Assembly (NCBI GenBank): GCA_002914805.1
Contig: JXTB01000038.1
Coordinates: 1,411,879-1,475,878, forward strand
DNA from: Parasponia andersonii
Taxonomy: Eukaryota; Streptophyta; Magnoliopsida; Rosales; Cannabaceae
DNA: 64,000 bases
Direction of reading: 5' to 3'
Shown: positions 49,868 to 62,832 of the stretch, piece after piece
How the letters are laid out: each line of letters begins with the position of its first letter
Position numbering within the stretch: the stretch's first letter is position 1
Notes under the pieces: generated by a model
What the model saw: only the letters and a program-made list of their open reading frames with translations
Database searches by the model: none
What the model was told of the DNA's origin: nothing
Made by a program: the position numbers and the translations under genes

Positions 49868-52800
49868 ATCTCCTACTTGAAGACTAATTTTAATTATATC
49901 TTCACACTCGATCGATGCAGCAGTTAATCTCCCCATTGTTATTCTTGTAAGCCGATTGAAGTCGAACACAGCTTCAGTTTGTCAATGGTCACCGTCTTCG
50001 TTAACATATCCGCTGGATTCTTGCTTCCTGAAATTTTCTCTAGCACCAAGATTCCATCTTCCAAAGCTGAGCGTATGAAGTGATACCGAACCTGTATATG
50101 CTCTGTCCGAGCATGATATACAGGGTTCTTCGCAAGATGAATAGCACTTTACTGTCAAAATGCAAAGTTTTCTTCCCATACTTCTAGCCCAGTTCTTCCA
50201 AGAAGCTCTGTAACCAGATCAACTCCTTGCTTACTTTTGGCATAGTAACGTACTCTGCTTCAGTAGTGGATAGAGCGACAATCTTTTGTACCTTTGAGAC
50301 CCAGCTGACTATTGTACCACCTAATGTAAACACATATCTAGCAGTATTCTTCCTGCCGTCTATATCACCAGCCATGTCAGCATCAACATAGCCCTATAAA
50401 CTCAAATATGACTTTCTAAAGCATGAGGCCATGTTGTTGGTGCCTCTCAAATACTTAAGAATCCATTTCACCGCTTCTCAGTGTTGTTTACCCGGATCGC
50501 TCTTATATCGGCTCACAACTCCCACTACATGTGCTATATCTTGTATGGTATATATCATGGCATATATAAGGCTGCCAATAGCAGAAAAATATGATACCTT
50601 AGCCATGTGAGCTTGCTCCTGCTCTGTTAAGGATGACTATTCCTTGGTTAGTTTGAAGTGACTAGCTTAAGGAGTACTTACAGGCTTTGCACTATTCATG
50701 TTAAATCTGCTAAGCACCTTTTTCATATACTCCTCCTGAGATAGCTTTAAACTCTCATTCATCCTATCTCTAGAAATTCGCATCCCAAGGGTTTGCTTTG
50801 TAGCTCCTAAATCCTTCACAGAAAACTCCATTGACAATTCTCTCTTGAGCTTATCAATTTCCTTTATATTAGCTCTAGCAATTAATATATCATCTACATA
50901 TAAAAGTATGATAATATAGGAATTGTCAAACCTCTTAATGTAACAACAGTGATCTGCTTGGCACTGTAAGTAACCATTGTTACTCATAAACGCATCGAAC
51001 TTCTTGTACCACTGTCTTGAAGCCTGTTTCAGGCCATATAGGCTCTTTTGAAGTTTGCACACCATTCTCTCCTTCCCTTATACTTCAAAACCTTGTGACT
51101 GCTTCATGTAAATTTCTTCCTCCAGGTCACCATGAAGAAATGCCGTCTTGACATCTAATTGCTCTAGATGCAGGTCATCTTTAGCCACCAACCCAAGTAC
51201 TGTTCTGATAGTGGTCAATTTAACCACTGAGAGAAAATCTCGGTATAATCGATGCTTTTCTTCTGTTGAAAGCCTTTGATAATAAGTGTTGCCTTGTATC
51301 GTTTACTACCATCATGTTCTTCTTTTATTCAATACACCCACTTGTTGTGTAATGCGTTCTTTCCTTCTGGTAGTTCTGCCAACTCTCATGTCTGATTAGA
51401 CACCAGTGAGTTCATCTCATCTATCATGGCTAACTCCCACTGGGTTGACTCATCATGCTGCACTGCTTTTTCATAAGTCTCTAGCTCGCCTTTATCAGTT
51501 AATAGAATGTAATACAGTGCTGGAGAATATCTCTGAGGAGGTCGAATTATTCTATAAGATCTTCTGAGTTCACCCACTGGGGTCTATGGATCTGTTCCTG
51601 GTGCTACAGTTTTTTGATCTTTTTTACCATCATTAATCTTCATTTCATCTATGAGGATCTCATTCAATGGCATTACCCTAGCCTTTTTTACTTCAAGACA
51701 TACACTATCAGCTCTGGTGCCCAATCTGTCCATGTACATCACTTTCTTGTTAAATATGATGTCCCTGCTTCTGATGACCTTCCGATTTTGGTCATCCCAT
51801 AAACGATAACCAAACTCAGTATCACCATAACCAATAAAGAAATATTTTTTAGACTTGGGATCAAGTTTACTTCTATTGGTAGGGTCTATATGAACATAAG
51901 ATAGACAGCCAAACACTTTCAAGAAAGAAAGGTTTACTTTTTTACCTCTTCAGACCTCCTTTGGTATTCTACAATCTAGTGGTACTGATGGCCCTTTGTT
52001 GATAAGATATGCAGTAGTGTTAACTGCATCAGCCCAAAATGTCTTTGGCAACCCTGCGTGCAATCTCATGCTCCTTACACATTCATTTATGGTTCTGTTC
52101 ATTTTTTCAGCAATACCATTCTGTTGAGGTTTTTCTGGAATGGTTTTCTCGAACTTGATCCTATTATTGGCACAATACCTCTTGAAATTGTCATCATCAT
52201 ATTCTCTCTCATTATCAGACCGCAAGCATTTCACTTTCAGATTAGTTTCATTCTCAACCATGACTTTCTACTTCTTAAAGGTATCGTAAATATCAAATTT
52301 TTTTTTTCAGAAAATAAACCCATACCTTTCTACTTGAATCGTCAATGAATATCACACAGTATCTTGAGCCTCCAAGGGATATCACAGGAGATGTCCCCTA
52401 TACGTCTGTATAAACCAACTCCAACTTTGCTGTTTTCAGTTCTCTTCCACCTTTCGAAAAACTCACTTTTTTTTGCTTGCCAAAGAAACCGCTTTCACAT
52501 AGGCTATGCTCAACTGACTTTAGCTCTGGTAGTTTTCCTTTTGACAGCATTACCTTCATTCCCTTTTTGCTCATATGCCTAAGTCTACAATGCCATAGAC
52601 TTGAATTAACTTCAGCATCGACGGTCGCCAAAGTATCTCTGCAACTAGAAGTTATGTAGAGAGTTCCAGTTTTGTTTCCTCAAGCAATAACCATGGCTCC
52701 TTTGCTAACCTTCCATGAGCCACCAGTAAAGGTCACATTGTGTCCTTTCTCGTCAAGTTGTCCCACTGATATAAGGTTCCGCATCAATCTTGGTACATGC

Positions 52801-53862
52801 CTTATTTTTTGGATTTTCTACACCGATCTGTTTGATATCTTCAAACAGATATCACCCATACCAACAATATCTAAAGGTTCTCCATCGGCTAGAAAAACCT
52901 TTCCGTAATTACCAGCAACATAATTTTCTAATACATCACGGTGATATAAAACGAAGCTCCAAAGTCTAATACCCAAGAGTTAATTGGATTATCTACAGAT
53001 AATATAAAACATTTTGTACCTCATCAGTCACGGTATTTGCATCGTTTCTACTATCGTCTCTCCTTGGTGCTCTGTAATTCTTTTTTTTATGGCAGTCTTG
53101 CCATAATTATAGCATTCCGGTCTTCTTCCAGATCTGGACTTATTTCTACCATTTCTTGACTTAGATCTACCACGACCTTGGTTAGAATTCTTCTCGCTGC
53201 TTCTACCACTGTTCTTGATATCTAGGGTAGAACTCAATGATGCGTCTTCACCCGAATCAATTCTGCGAACTTCTTCCGCCAAAATTCGGTCTCTAACATC
53301 ATTGAATTGTAGCTTTCTTTTGCCTACAGAATTGCTAACTATAGCCCTCATTAGTTCCCAACTGTTTGGTAGAGACACTAGAAGAATTAGAGCACGAACT
53401 TCATCTCGAAATTAATTTCGACTGACGTCAACTGAGAGACAATTGTGTTGAACTCATTGATATATATTGCAACTGAAGCACCTTCTCCTATCTTTAGATA
53501 AAACAACTTCTTCATCAGATGTACATTGTTGTTTGCCAACGGTTTCTCATACATATCTGACAGGATGCTCATTATCTCTGCTATGGTTTTCACCTCCGCC
53601 ATATTATGAGCAACGTTCTTCGTTAGCGTCAATCGGATTACACCTAACACCTGTCGATCAAGGAGTTCTCAGTCGTCATTCTCCATCTTCTCGGGTTTCT
53701 TCCCTGATAGAGGCTGATGTAACTTTTTACTATGTAGATAATCATTAATCTGCGATCTCCAGTATGAGAAGTCTGTACCGTTGAACTTGTCAATTTCGGG
53801 TCCTGATCCTTTACCTCCAGCCATCGCTCCCACTAAAATTGAACATTCGCTCTGATACCAGT

Positions 53863-54424
53863 TGTTAAGGAATAACCTCCTCAATAGACACACAATAGTG
53901 GAAGCGATAAAAATAAATGTGAAAAATAATGCCGAAATAAATAAACAAGAAACACACAAAATAAACATGGTTCACAAATTTGGCTACGTCTACGGAGCTG
54001 CTGCAGATCTTTACTATAGGGAGAAAAAAAATCTTTACAAGTATTTACAAACACTCTCAACAACTCCTCGTATACAGACCCTGAATATACCCAAGAGAAA
54101 AATTATATTTTTCTTTAACTCTCAAAAAATAAAATCTCACAATTTTACTCTAACTTTTTAACACTTGGTGTCTCTCACTTTCTAGGATAAAGACAAATGA
54201 AGAATATAGTCCCTATTTATAGGTTTGAGATAACCAACCCCTACCAGCTCTTCACACGTTTTTTTGCTCATAATTTTCTTATATATCACACATTTTGTAC
54301 AAAGTTTGTGTCGTATTTTGTTAGCTGACAAGAACATTTAATGCTCATTACACGGGTAGATAACCGTGTATTTGTTGGCATATGATAAGAGCAATTAATG
54401 ATTTTTATACTTCACGCGTTAACG
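53863..54424 (-). repeat. copia 5' LTR
   Basis: This 562-base LTR starts TGTTAAGG on the plus strand, next to the primer-binding site, and ends GTTAACG beside the TAGGT duplication. Confidence 0.85.
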
Positions 54425-54429
54425 TAGGT
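54425..54429. repeat. copia target site duplication, right
   Basis: TAGGT, matching 49,312-49,316. Confidence 0.8.
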
Positions 54430-56538
54430 CACCCAACGATCGCATTGGCTTTGCTCCCAGCCAATGTTCTATCGAGATTATATACATAACTCAAAAGGTT
54501 CCCTTAACAATTTTATATGCTTTTTACTAATACTTGTTGTGCCTGTTTTGTCTCATTTTCATAATATTAAGCGTCACTTCAAGCTTTATTTTGTTTAGCA
54601 GCATTTGATTATTCACTATTTGTACTGTGGATTTGAGTGTACTTATTTTCTTTTTATTCTTTATGGCTTTTTCTTGATTAGTTTTCTGTAATTGATTTTT
54701 TTTTTTGGGTATTTGTGGATGTTAATTCCAGATAATAAGTATTTTCAGAATCTTACAATATTTCTCAAGTAAAGATCTTATGAGGAAGAAAATTTTAGGA
54801 TAGAAAATGCATTAACGATTCAAATTCCTAGCTAAGTTCTCAAGAGTGGTCATCCAAGTTTGATTTTAATCCATCTGTCTCTTTTTATTGTTTGTTATAT
54901 ATATTTCATATATCATTTTAAAGATAGAGGAAAAGGAATCATAGCGTATTATATGACATTCCACATTGTTATATTTCACTATTGCAAATATTTTTGCATT
55001 TTCCTTGAATCCTACATTTCTTATTTCACTATGCAAAGAGCCATTACCTCATCAACTATTTGCATATCTGTTTTTATGACATTTTGTAATATCAATGAAA
55101 TACTGTTTTAGATATCAATTCAAAAAGTGCTTGATTGTCCTTAGTCTTGTTCCCGAATTAGATCGTGGAAGTTCTAAATATATAATTATCAAAGCTGGGT
55201 TTACTCACATGCTTCATTATCTAATACCATTGACTTTACTTTTTCTTAGATTTGAATAGTTCTTGCTGCAATATTTCAAGTTATGATTACATATATCTAC
55301 AAATCCTTTTAATTAGCAAATTGGAAATGTTTATGGCTAATATTATAAAATTAGTACTTAGGCCTTTTGGATTGTCTAATCCTAAGATTCAACTTCTTAA
55401 AATACCATACATATTTAGTGTATGTTAGTGATGATATAAATGTCCAAAGTTAAAAGAATATGTTGCAAATGGTTTGTCTATAATTATAGTTCTTTTTTAG
55501 TTTATATACTCTGTGTTTATGTGTTGCCTTCTATAGGCATTTGATGTTCGACATTCAGAGAGAGTTATTGCCTTTCATGTGTTTGGGCCCTTAGATGTAA
55601 ACTAATCGAATGTATGATTAATTCATGGTGGAAGGTACTCTATTTTTCTTTCTATAGCCATAAAATTTGTTCTTATTGTTTGTGTGTCTTTATTTTGTGA
55701 GTTCTATTGTAATAATACTTGTAATTAGTTACATATCCATATTAAGTGACGACTCTATAGCAAAAATTGAAATCCACTGACTTATTTATATTGAGTAACA
55801 TATTAATAGTAGCCTATAATTTATCTGTGGCGATAGTATTAGCTTATTATTTATTTTTCTTGAACAAATATAATGGTGAAATATGATTTATTACTATTTA
55901 AAGTTTTTGCAAAGATTTTGTGTCTTATAAAAAATATACATGGTGGTAGTCAATGATATATTTGCACGAAGTAGTAATAGTGGAACTAATAATGTAAAAA
56001 CGAGAGCTATCTTACCAGTAATGAGAGATTAAGATGGAAGTAATAATGCAAAAACGAGAGTCATCTACCAAAAGTAAGATTCTTGAAATTAACAAGTGAC
56101 TTAGAAAATTTATGCCCAAAAGAGAAAAAGAAATACACTATTTCTGATTAATGTGAATGTCAAGATTATAACATGGGATGCAATGCAAAAATAAGTATTG
56201 AACAAAAAATATCCTCATTGGAGCTGTTTGGAAGATAACATGTAATGAGCCATATAAAAAATAAGCGAAAAAAATTAGCATATATTGAGAAAGAAAGAGA
56301 GAGAGGATAAAATAGTTTACAATTACAATTAATCAATCAATCGTATATGGTAAAAATGTAGTGCTAATGGTTGTGCAATATATCCTTTGTGTGTAGAAAG
56401 GCATTTTTGCAGGGTTTCGAACTTGTGATATTTAACCACATTCATAAGTCTTGAATGCTAACGAAAGGAGAGGAAAAGCTTATTTTTGACATCTTTGAAG
56501 TTAGTAATGATTGTATAATATATGTTGCCTACTCAGTG

Positions 56539-56569
<31 letters not shown>

Positions 56570-56837
56570 TGTAGTGCTTTTCATTTTCGCGTAGAGTACC
56601 CTTGAACGTGAAAGATATAAGGATTTATTCATTATTATTTATTTATTGGTTTAATGTGACTGATACTCTTTTCGATGCGTTCAGATATATTCAAATCAGA
56701 CAACAAGCATACTTTTTTCCCTGATCAAACAGAGCTTCACAGATTCTACGTGAAATAAGATTTTGGCTATCCACAATGAAGAAATTTTTGGCAATGTTTT
56801 ATTAGCTTTAGGTGAGACCATTTGACATTTTCTTCTT

Positions 56838-56868
<31 letters not shown>

Positions 56869-57900
56869 TTTTTTACGCTCTTTTTTCTTTTCTTTTTATC
56901 TGATAGGGATTGAAATAGTTCCGCTTGTTATATTTCAGTCTTGTGTATCATATTACTTATATCCACAAATTTTTTCTCCGAGTATGGTGAAAAGATTTTG
57001 TGGGTGTTGTTACAAAATTAATGCTTTCCCTTATTGATGAATGTAGATTGTTTTGTGTAATTATATAGTGTACTTGTTTCTAAGATTTAACCATTTTGGA
57101 TTTTTTAATTCTTATTCCCTGGTATCATTGAAGTTTGTAACTATTGCATTTGATAAATAAATACTTCTTGTTTTTTTTTTCCTTTTCGTAATATTTGTCA
57201 TTATTTTATGCAAACTCTGCATCTAAGGTTTGAAGAAATTTGTCAAGGGGTCGAGGTAAAATTTCGTTGTTTCTTTGCTAGAAAAGCTTGATTAATTTTA
57301 GACTTGCTTTAGTTTGTACTCGTGATATTATTTACATATTATAGGTTTCAATAAGAATGTACAGTTAAAGAGAAATTGCATAATAGATTAAAGAGGAGAA
57401 ATAGAAACATCTTTTCAATATGCTCGGACAAAACTGCTTGACTATCCATAGTTTTCTTCTCAAAGTTCAAGAAGTTGAAAAGAAATTGGAGAGGAGAAAT
57501 TGAAACATACTTTCTAGTATGTTCAAAGAATATAGTAATTTCATATATAGCTTCTCTATATTTCTGTATTAAGTCCAAATTTTTAAAAAACGCTATCACT
57601 TTATTTCTTTATTTTTTGAGTAGCTGATAATTTTTTTCACAGTTTATATATATGCCTATGACTCCCATATAGTATATCTACTTAATATACACATACTACA
57701 GAAATATGCAGTATGTACTATGTATAAATAATATTAGAATTAAGATAAATATATATAACTTTTATTTTGCTTGAATATATATATAACCTAAAACCATAAA
57801 AATCTCTTCGCATACAAAAAAAAATTAAAAAAAAAAAGAACCAATAAACATCTGATAAGAATACAAAACTATTATCAGCATAAAATCACATATGGTCACG
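54430..57900. other. AT-rich intergenic region
   Basis: I found no gene that I can name. A short exon-like stretch follows CTATAG at about 55,536 and reads AFDVRHSERVIAFHVFGPLD before TAA, but nothing around it supports a gene. There is a 26-base T run at about 56,539 and two similar GGAGAAAT-GAAACAT words at about 57,393 and 57,492. Confidence 0.55.
56830..56867. repeat. (TTC)n microsatellite
   Basis: About 12 perfect TTC/CTT units. Confidence 0.95.
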
Positions 57901-58898
57901 CACGTGCAATGCACGAGAACAACTCGGTAGTTTTTGGCGCATTTAGTCCCTTGAGTATACAAGTTGTTACGATTTGGTCCCTTAGCTTTCAACTTTGGCA
58001 ATTAAGTCTCTCGACTATTTGATTGCCAGCAATTTGGTCCTGAATGCTAACTGGCGTTAACTTTCTCCCAGTAAATGCACATGAAGTGTCTCCTGAGGTT
58101 GTTTGCTGAGAAACTGGGGGGTAATTAAGAGATTTTTTGGGGATAATTAAAATATGTAGCTCACAAATATGGACCAAAATTATCACAATTCTAATAATTT
58201 TATTTTATTTATACTATTTTGCCAATCACATGATAATGTTAATTTAACAATGTTTACAAAGCAAAAGAGTGTGCAAAACTAAAAATTACAGTTGCAAATT
58301 ATTAAAAAAAAAAATCAAGCAGATTGCAGATTCCATTTAGTTATAAAATAATTAATATTATACGAATATATCAATAGATAAAACCAAATCAACATTATAT
58401 GTACCACTAGAAACTATTGTATCATAATCCATTAACTATCAATTTTATGGTAAAAAAGATTGCAATAGAACTCAAGAAGAAGCTCCACTAACCCAAGAAT
58501 TGACAAGCAAACACTAGTTAAAAAAATAAATAAACAAGAAAAAAAACATATTCTTCATAATTAATACCCACTTTCGACTTTCCCTCTGATGTACCTAGTT
58601 TTCCCTCCAATATATAACACATGACAAAATCTCCCTCCAATGTAACCCCTAGAAAATCTCGTAATTACCCCTTAATTTCTCAACAAACAAACTCACTTGA
58701 CACCTCACGTGTATTTACTGTGAGAAAGTTAACACCAGTTAGCATTTATGACCAAATTGCAAGCAATCAAATAGTCAAGGGACTTAATTATCAAAATTAA
58801 AAATTAAAGTATCAAATTGTAACAACTTGTATAGTCAAGGGACTAAATATGCCAAAAACCCTGAACAACTAGTATGTTACACGTGCCCAAGGCACGTG
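57901..58898. mobile_element. 1-kb inverted-repeat element with hairpin tips
   Basis: The arms 57,901-58,140 and 58,650-58,898 are imperfect inverted repeats of about 240 bases. Shared words are TTTTTGGC, ATTTAGTCCCTTGA, TACAAGTTGTTAC, GACTATTTGATTGC and AATGCTAACTGG. At each outer tip a short GC-richer hairpin is followed inward by a CTAG-like word: CGTGC-AAT-GCACG then CTCGG on the left, and on the right an 8-bp stem CACGTGCC/GGCACGTG with CTAG at 58,869-58,872. Hairpin plus CTAG is the shape of a Helitron 3' end. No coding sequence lies inside. The class is uncertain: it could be a foldback element or two facing Helitron-like ends. Confidence 0.7.
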
Positions 58899-59068
58899 AT
58901 ATCCATGAATGATTTTATGGTGTGCATAATTTAGTTAGATCTAATTCAAATTCTAACAATAAGTATATTATTTTTTAATTTAACTAAAAATTTATCATCA
59001 ACATCCATATGTATTCATCCAAAGGAAAAAAAAAAAATCCATATTTAACATTTGAGTAATAAATTAGA

Positions 59069-59429
59069 GGAATAATATCACTTTTATACCTCGTATTTTG
59101 ACACTTTACTCAATTTGGTCATTTTATTTTAGTTATTATCAACATTGATACTTAGATTTGAAATCTGTTTCAAATTTATACTCTAATACTAATTTAGAGT
59201 AGTTAATTTACCATGATACCATTTAAAAAATTGAAAATAAACCGTACAAAAACTAATCCAAGAATAAGTTTATTAAATCATCATGGTAAATTAACTACTC
59301 TAAATTGGTACAAGAGTATAAATTTATAACAAATTTCAAATCTTAAGGTTAATAATAAAAATAACTAAAATAGAATGTACAAATTGAACAAAGTATCAAA
59401 ATACAAAATATAAAAGTGATTTTATCCCT
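59069..59429. mobile_element. 361-base MITE with long inverted repeats
   Basis: The left arm starts GGAATAATATCACTTTTATA and the right arm, reverse-complemented, starts GGGATAAAATCACTTTTATA. Pairing continues for about 150 bases through CAATTTG and TTTAGAGTAGTTAATTTACC. The short spacer lies near 59,215-59,265. No firm target duplication was found. Confidence 0.8.
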
Positions 59430-60503
59430 AAATCGGAAACTTAAAAGAACTCAAGATTATAAAACTTCAATGTATCTTACAATCACGTGCATAAGAGGGG
59501 AAAAAAAAAGGGGGGGAGATAAGAGGGCGAACGGGGTATTTGATATGAGGAAAAAGAGAAAGGAGACTAAATTAAGAAGGACAACCCAATATTTTTTCCA
59601 TATTAAAGAGAAAAAGGAAGAAAAAAAATGAATTGTAGTCTAAACATCTTTTAATAATTTATCAATTTTTTAAAAAAAATAAACAAAACACAAATGCCAA
59701 TATAAGGATAAAATGATAATTTTGAAATACAATACTTTTTATTAGTTCATTTTTATCTTAAATACCAAATAAAAGAAAGTAAGTTTATTTTTATTTTTAT
59801 TTATTCACCAAAAAATAAAAATACAGGAAGAATAAAATATTTTTCTTTCTATCCAACATATTTTCCATCTTTCCCACTCTTTTTCTTTCATCTCTACCAA
59901 ATATAACCGATGGGTATAAATAGAAAAAGTATTGATAAATTAGTTTCATAAAATAACAGTTTTATTAATCCATAAGAAAGTAGGTAGAAATTTAATATTT
60001 TTATCTTCATATTTTTATTATTCTCTAAAATTGATTTCGTAAGAATCAACAAATGAGGATCGTTGCTATTTCCTATTCTTATTAATTCTTTTTATAAACT
60101 TCGGATAAAAATAGGACATCAAAACTATTTTGTGCCTCCAAAGATCTTTTATTAGCAAAGAAATGGAAAAAAAAAAAAAAAAAAAACCAACAACAACAAA
60201 ACGATGTATATTGTACTAAAATATATGCATATAGATACCAACTGGCAGTTCCTAAACCTGAGAAATTTTGTGGAAAAAAATAAAATAAAAAACAAACAAA
60301 CAAACCACTAAGTTAAATTAACAATAACGCCAAATAACTTGTAAGAAAAAAGCGAAGAAAAATTATTGTAATTGTTGTTAAAGGGAAAAAAGAAAAAAAC
60401 ATAGATGTCACCAAAGTAAAATAATTATAAATACATTAAAACGCTTATTTGATTTTATATTTTACCCTTTTTTGGTCGATCTAATATTATAATATTTAAA
60501 AAT
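59430..60503. other. AT-rich intergenic DNA
   Basis: A/T homopolymer runs are frequent (for example a long A run at about 60,165-60,186). Nothing recognisable. Confidence 0.6.
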
Positions 60504-62832
60504 AAAAACATCACCAAAAAAGGCAAAAGAGTCAAGGAAATATTTAAGCAGCATGTACGTCAAAAAGGTTTCCTTGCTAAATAAAAATAAAATAAACTTC
60601 AGAAAAAAAAAAGAAACTATAAATATATATATATAGATGAAAATAAATTGGGAATTTACACTTAAAGGGTCTACTAAATCTTTGTGATAAAAAATAAGAC
60701 TCACTCGTTAATGTTTTTAAAACTAACCCCAATTATCATGTTACACATGCAAAATTACTTGGATACCATATTTCCTCAACAAATTTCAAACTGTTTTAGC
60801 CGCCACCACCAATCCCGATCTCGATCCTGGCAATGGTGCTTCTGCTCGACTAGGATCAAAATTTCAATTGTGGTTAAACTTGTTCAACTACCTTTCTCGA
60901 TTGTTTCGGTAACTTTTCAACCGATGACCGGAAAATTTCGACCCCAGCCAAAACCACTAATCGAAATTTTCAAACGACATTCGACTTTGTTCGACTGTAG
61001 TCAAAAAATTGTGACCCTAGTTGAACATAGTCAGTCATCTTTCCGGCATCGTCTCTGTCACTTTTGAATTTTTCAACTTGGTCAAAAATTTTCGACTTAG
61101 GATCGAGTCAGGGGTAATTTTAGAACTCCAAAATATTCATTAAATGACATAGTAATAAAAATCCTACTTTTATAAATAGTTTATAAATTGTACATTTTTT
61201 AGTCATATGTATTAAAAGACACAGTAATAAAAATCATACTTTTGTAAATAATTTATAAATTGTCTCTTTTTTTCATCATATGTATTTAAAGAGAGTCAAA
61301 ATTGATAATTTAGATCATATGTACTTAAAGAGAGTCAAAATTGATAATTTTCTAAATAAATAAATATATAGAGAGAAAAGCAGTTACACCGCATTATATG
61401 AGAGTAAAACTTGAAATAAAAAAAGAAAGAAAAAAAAAAACAAAATGCTCATCTCTTCCTCTTTGTTTTACCCCTCTATTCTTCATTTTTAGATTACTCT
61501 CTTTTTCTGCCTTCAAACAACTGAAAATTATCAGACAAGACAGATCTGAAAATTTCGATAGCCCCTGGCTTACGATTTCAAATTTTAAAGGAACTAATTT
61601 CATTCATCCATATAAAACAACCACAGCTTCACAAAGCTTTTAAAATCAATCTTATCCTACTCGTTCAAAATTCAATTCTTCTANAAAAACATCACCAAAA
61701 AAGGCAAAAGAGTCAAGGAAATATTTAAGCAGCATGTACGTCAAAAAGGTTTCCTTGCTAAATAAAAATAAAATAAACTACAGAAAAAAAAAAGAAACTA
61801 TAAATATATATATATATATATAGATAAAAATAAATTGGGAATTTACACTTAAAAGGGTCTACTAAATCTTTGTGATAAAAAATAAGACTCACTCGTTAAT
61901 GTTTTTAAAACTAATCCCAATTGTCATGTCACACATGCAAAATTACTTGGATACCATATTTCCTCAACAAACTTCAAACTATTTTAGCCGCCACCACCAA
62001 TCTCAATCTCGACCCTGGCAGTGGTGCTTCTGCTCGACTAAGATCAAAATTTCAATTGTGGTTAAACTTGTTCAACTACCTTTCTCGATTGTTTCGGTCA
62101 CTTTTCAACCGATGACCAGAAAATTTTGACCCCAGCCAAAACTACTAATCGAAATTTTCAAGCGACATTCGACTGTGTTCGACTGTAGTCAAAAAATTGT
62201 GATCCTTGTTGAACATAGTCAGTCAGCTTTCCGGCATCGTCTCTGTCACTTTTGAATTTTTCAACTTGGTCAAAAATTTTCGACTTAGGATCGAGTCAGG
62301 GGTAATTTTAGAATTCCAAAATATTCATTAAATGACATAGTAATAAAAATCCTACTTTTATAAATAGTTTATAAATTGTACATTTTTTAATCATATGTAT
62401 TAAAAGATATAGTAATAAAAATCATACTTTTGTAAATATTTATAAATTGTCTCTTTTTTTCATCATATCAATTAAAAGAGAGTCAAAATTGATAATTTTC
62501 TAAATAAATAAATATATAGAGAGAAAAGCAGTTACACCGCATTATATGAGAGTAAAATTTGAAATAAAAAAAGAAAGGAAAAAAAAAACAAAATGCTCAT
62601 CTCTTTCTCTTTGTTTTACCACTCTATTCTTCATTTTTAGATTACTCTCTTTTTCTCCCTTCAAACAACTGAAAATTATCAGACAAGACAGATCTGAAAA
62701 TTTCGATAGCCCCTGGCTTACGATTTCAAATTTTAGAGGAACTAATTTCATTCATCCATATAAAACAACCACAGCTTCACAAAGCTTTTAAAATCAATCT
62801 TATCCTACTCGTTCAAAATTCAATTCTTCTAC
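60504..62832 (+). repeat. tandem duplication of a 1.15-1.18 kb segment joined at a single N
   Basis: Copy 1 is 60,504-61,683, then N at 61,684, then copy 2 at 61,685-62,832. Both begin AAAAACATCACCAAAAAAGG and run to CAATTCTTCTA. They differ by scattered substitutions and by one extra internal repeat in copy 1 (AGAGAGTCAAAATTGATAA, doubled near 61,290-61,345). Neither copy has a convincing gene; small ORFs are not conserved as proteins. Part of the unit (about 60,890-61,110) contains several TTTCGA/TCGAAA words like those of the MULE arrays. Confidence 0.9.

Larger units (their letters stand above)
49317..54424 (-). mobile_element. Ty1/copia LTR retrotransposon, broken (fossil)
   Basis: Both LTRs, the target duplication, the primer-binding site and the full copia gene order are present on the minus strand. 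Gag is at about 53,830-53,030 (KFNGTDFSYW). The pre-integrase region (HCRLRHMSKKG) is at about 52,600, and the integrase at about 52,260-51,950 (PQQNGIAEKMNRT). The reverse transcriptase is at about 51,065-50,667 (YVDDILIA) and RNase H near 50,250 (STTEAEYV). The initiator-Met-tRNA-type primer site TGGTATCAGAGC lies just inside the 5' LTR, and a purine-rich AAGTAGGAGAT precedes the 3' LTR. TAGGT flanks both ends. The coding region is interrupted in more than ten places, so the copy is dead. Gag resembles the Tork-type lineage by memory only. LTR divergence is clear by eye, which suggests an age of some millions of years. Confidence 0.92.

Noticed and set aside
61921-62129. ORFs shared by both copies of the tandem duplication
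   Set aside because: They are present in both copies only because the DNA is duplicated, and there is no family resemblance or splice support.
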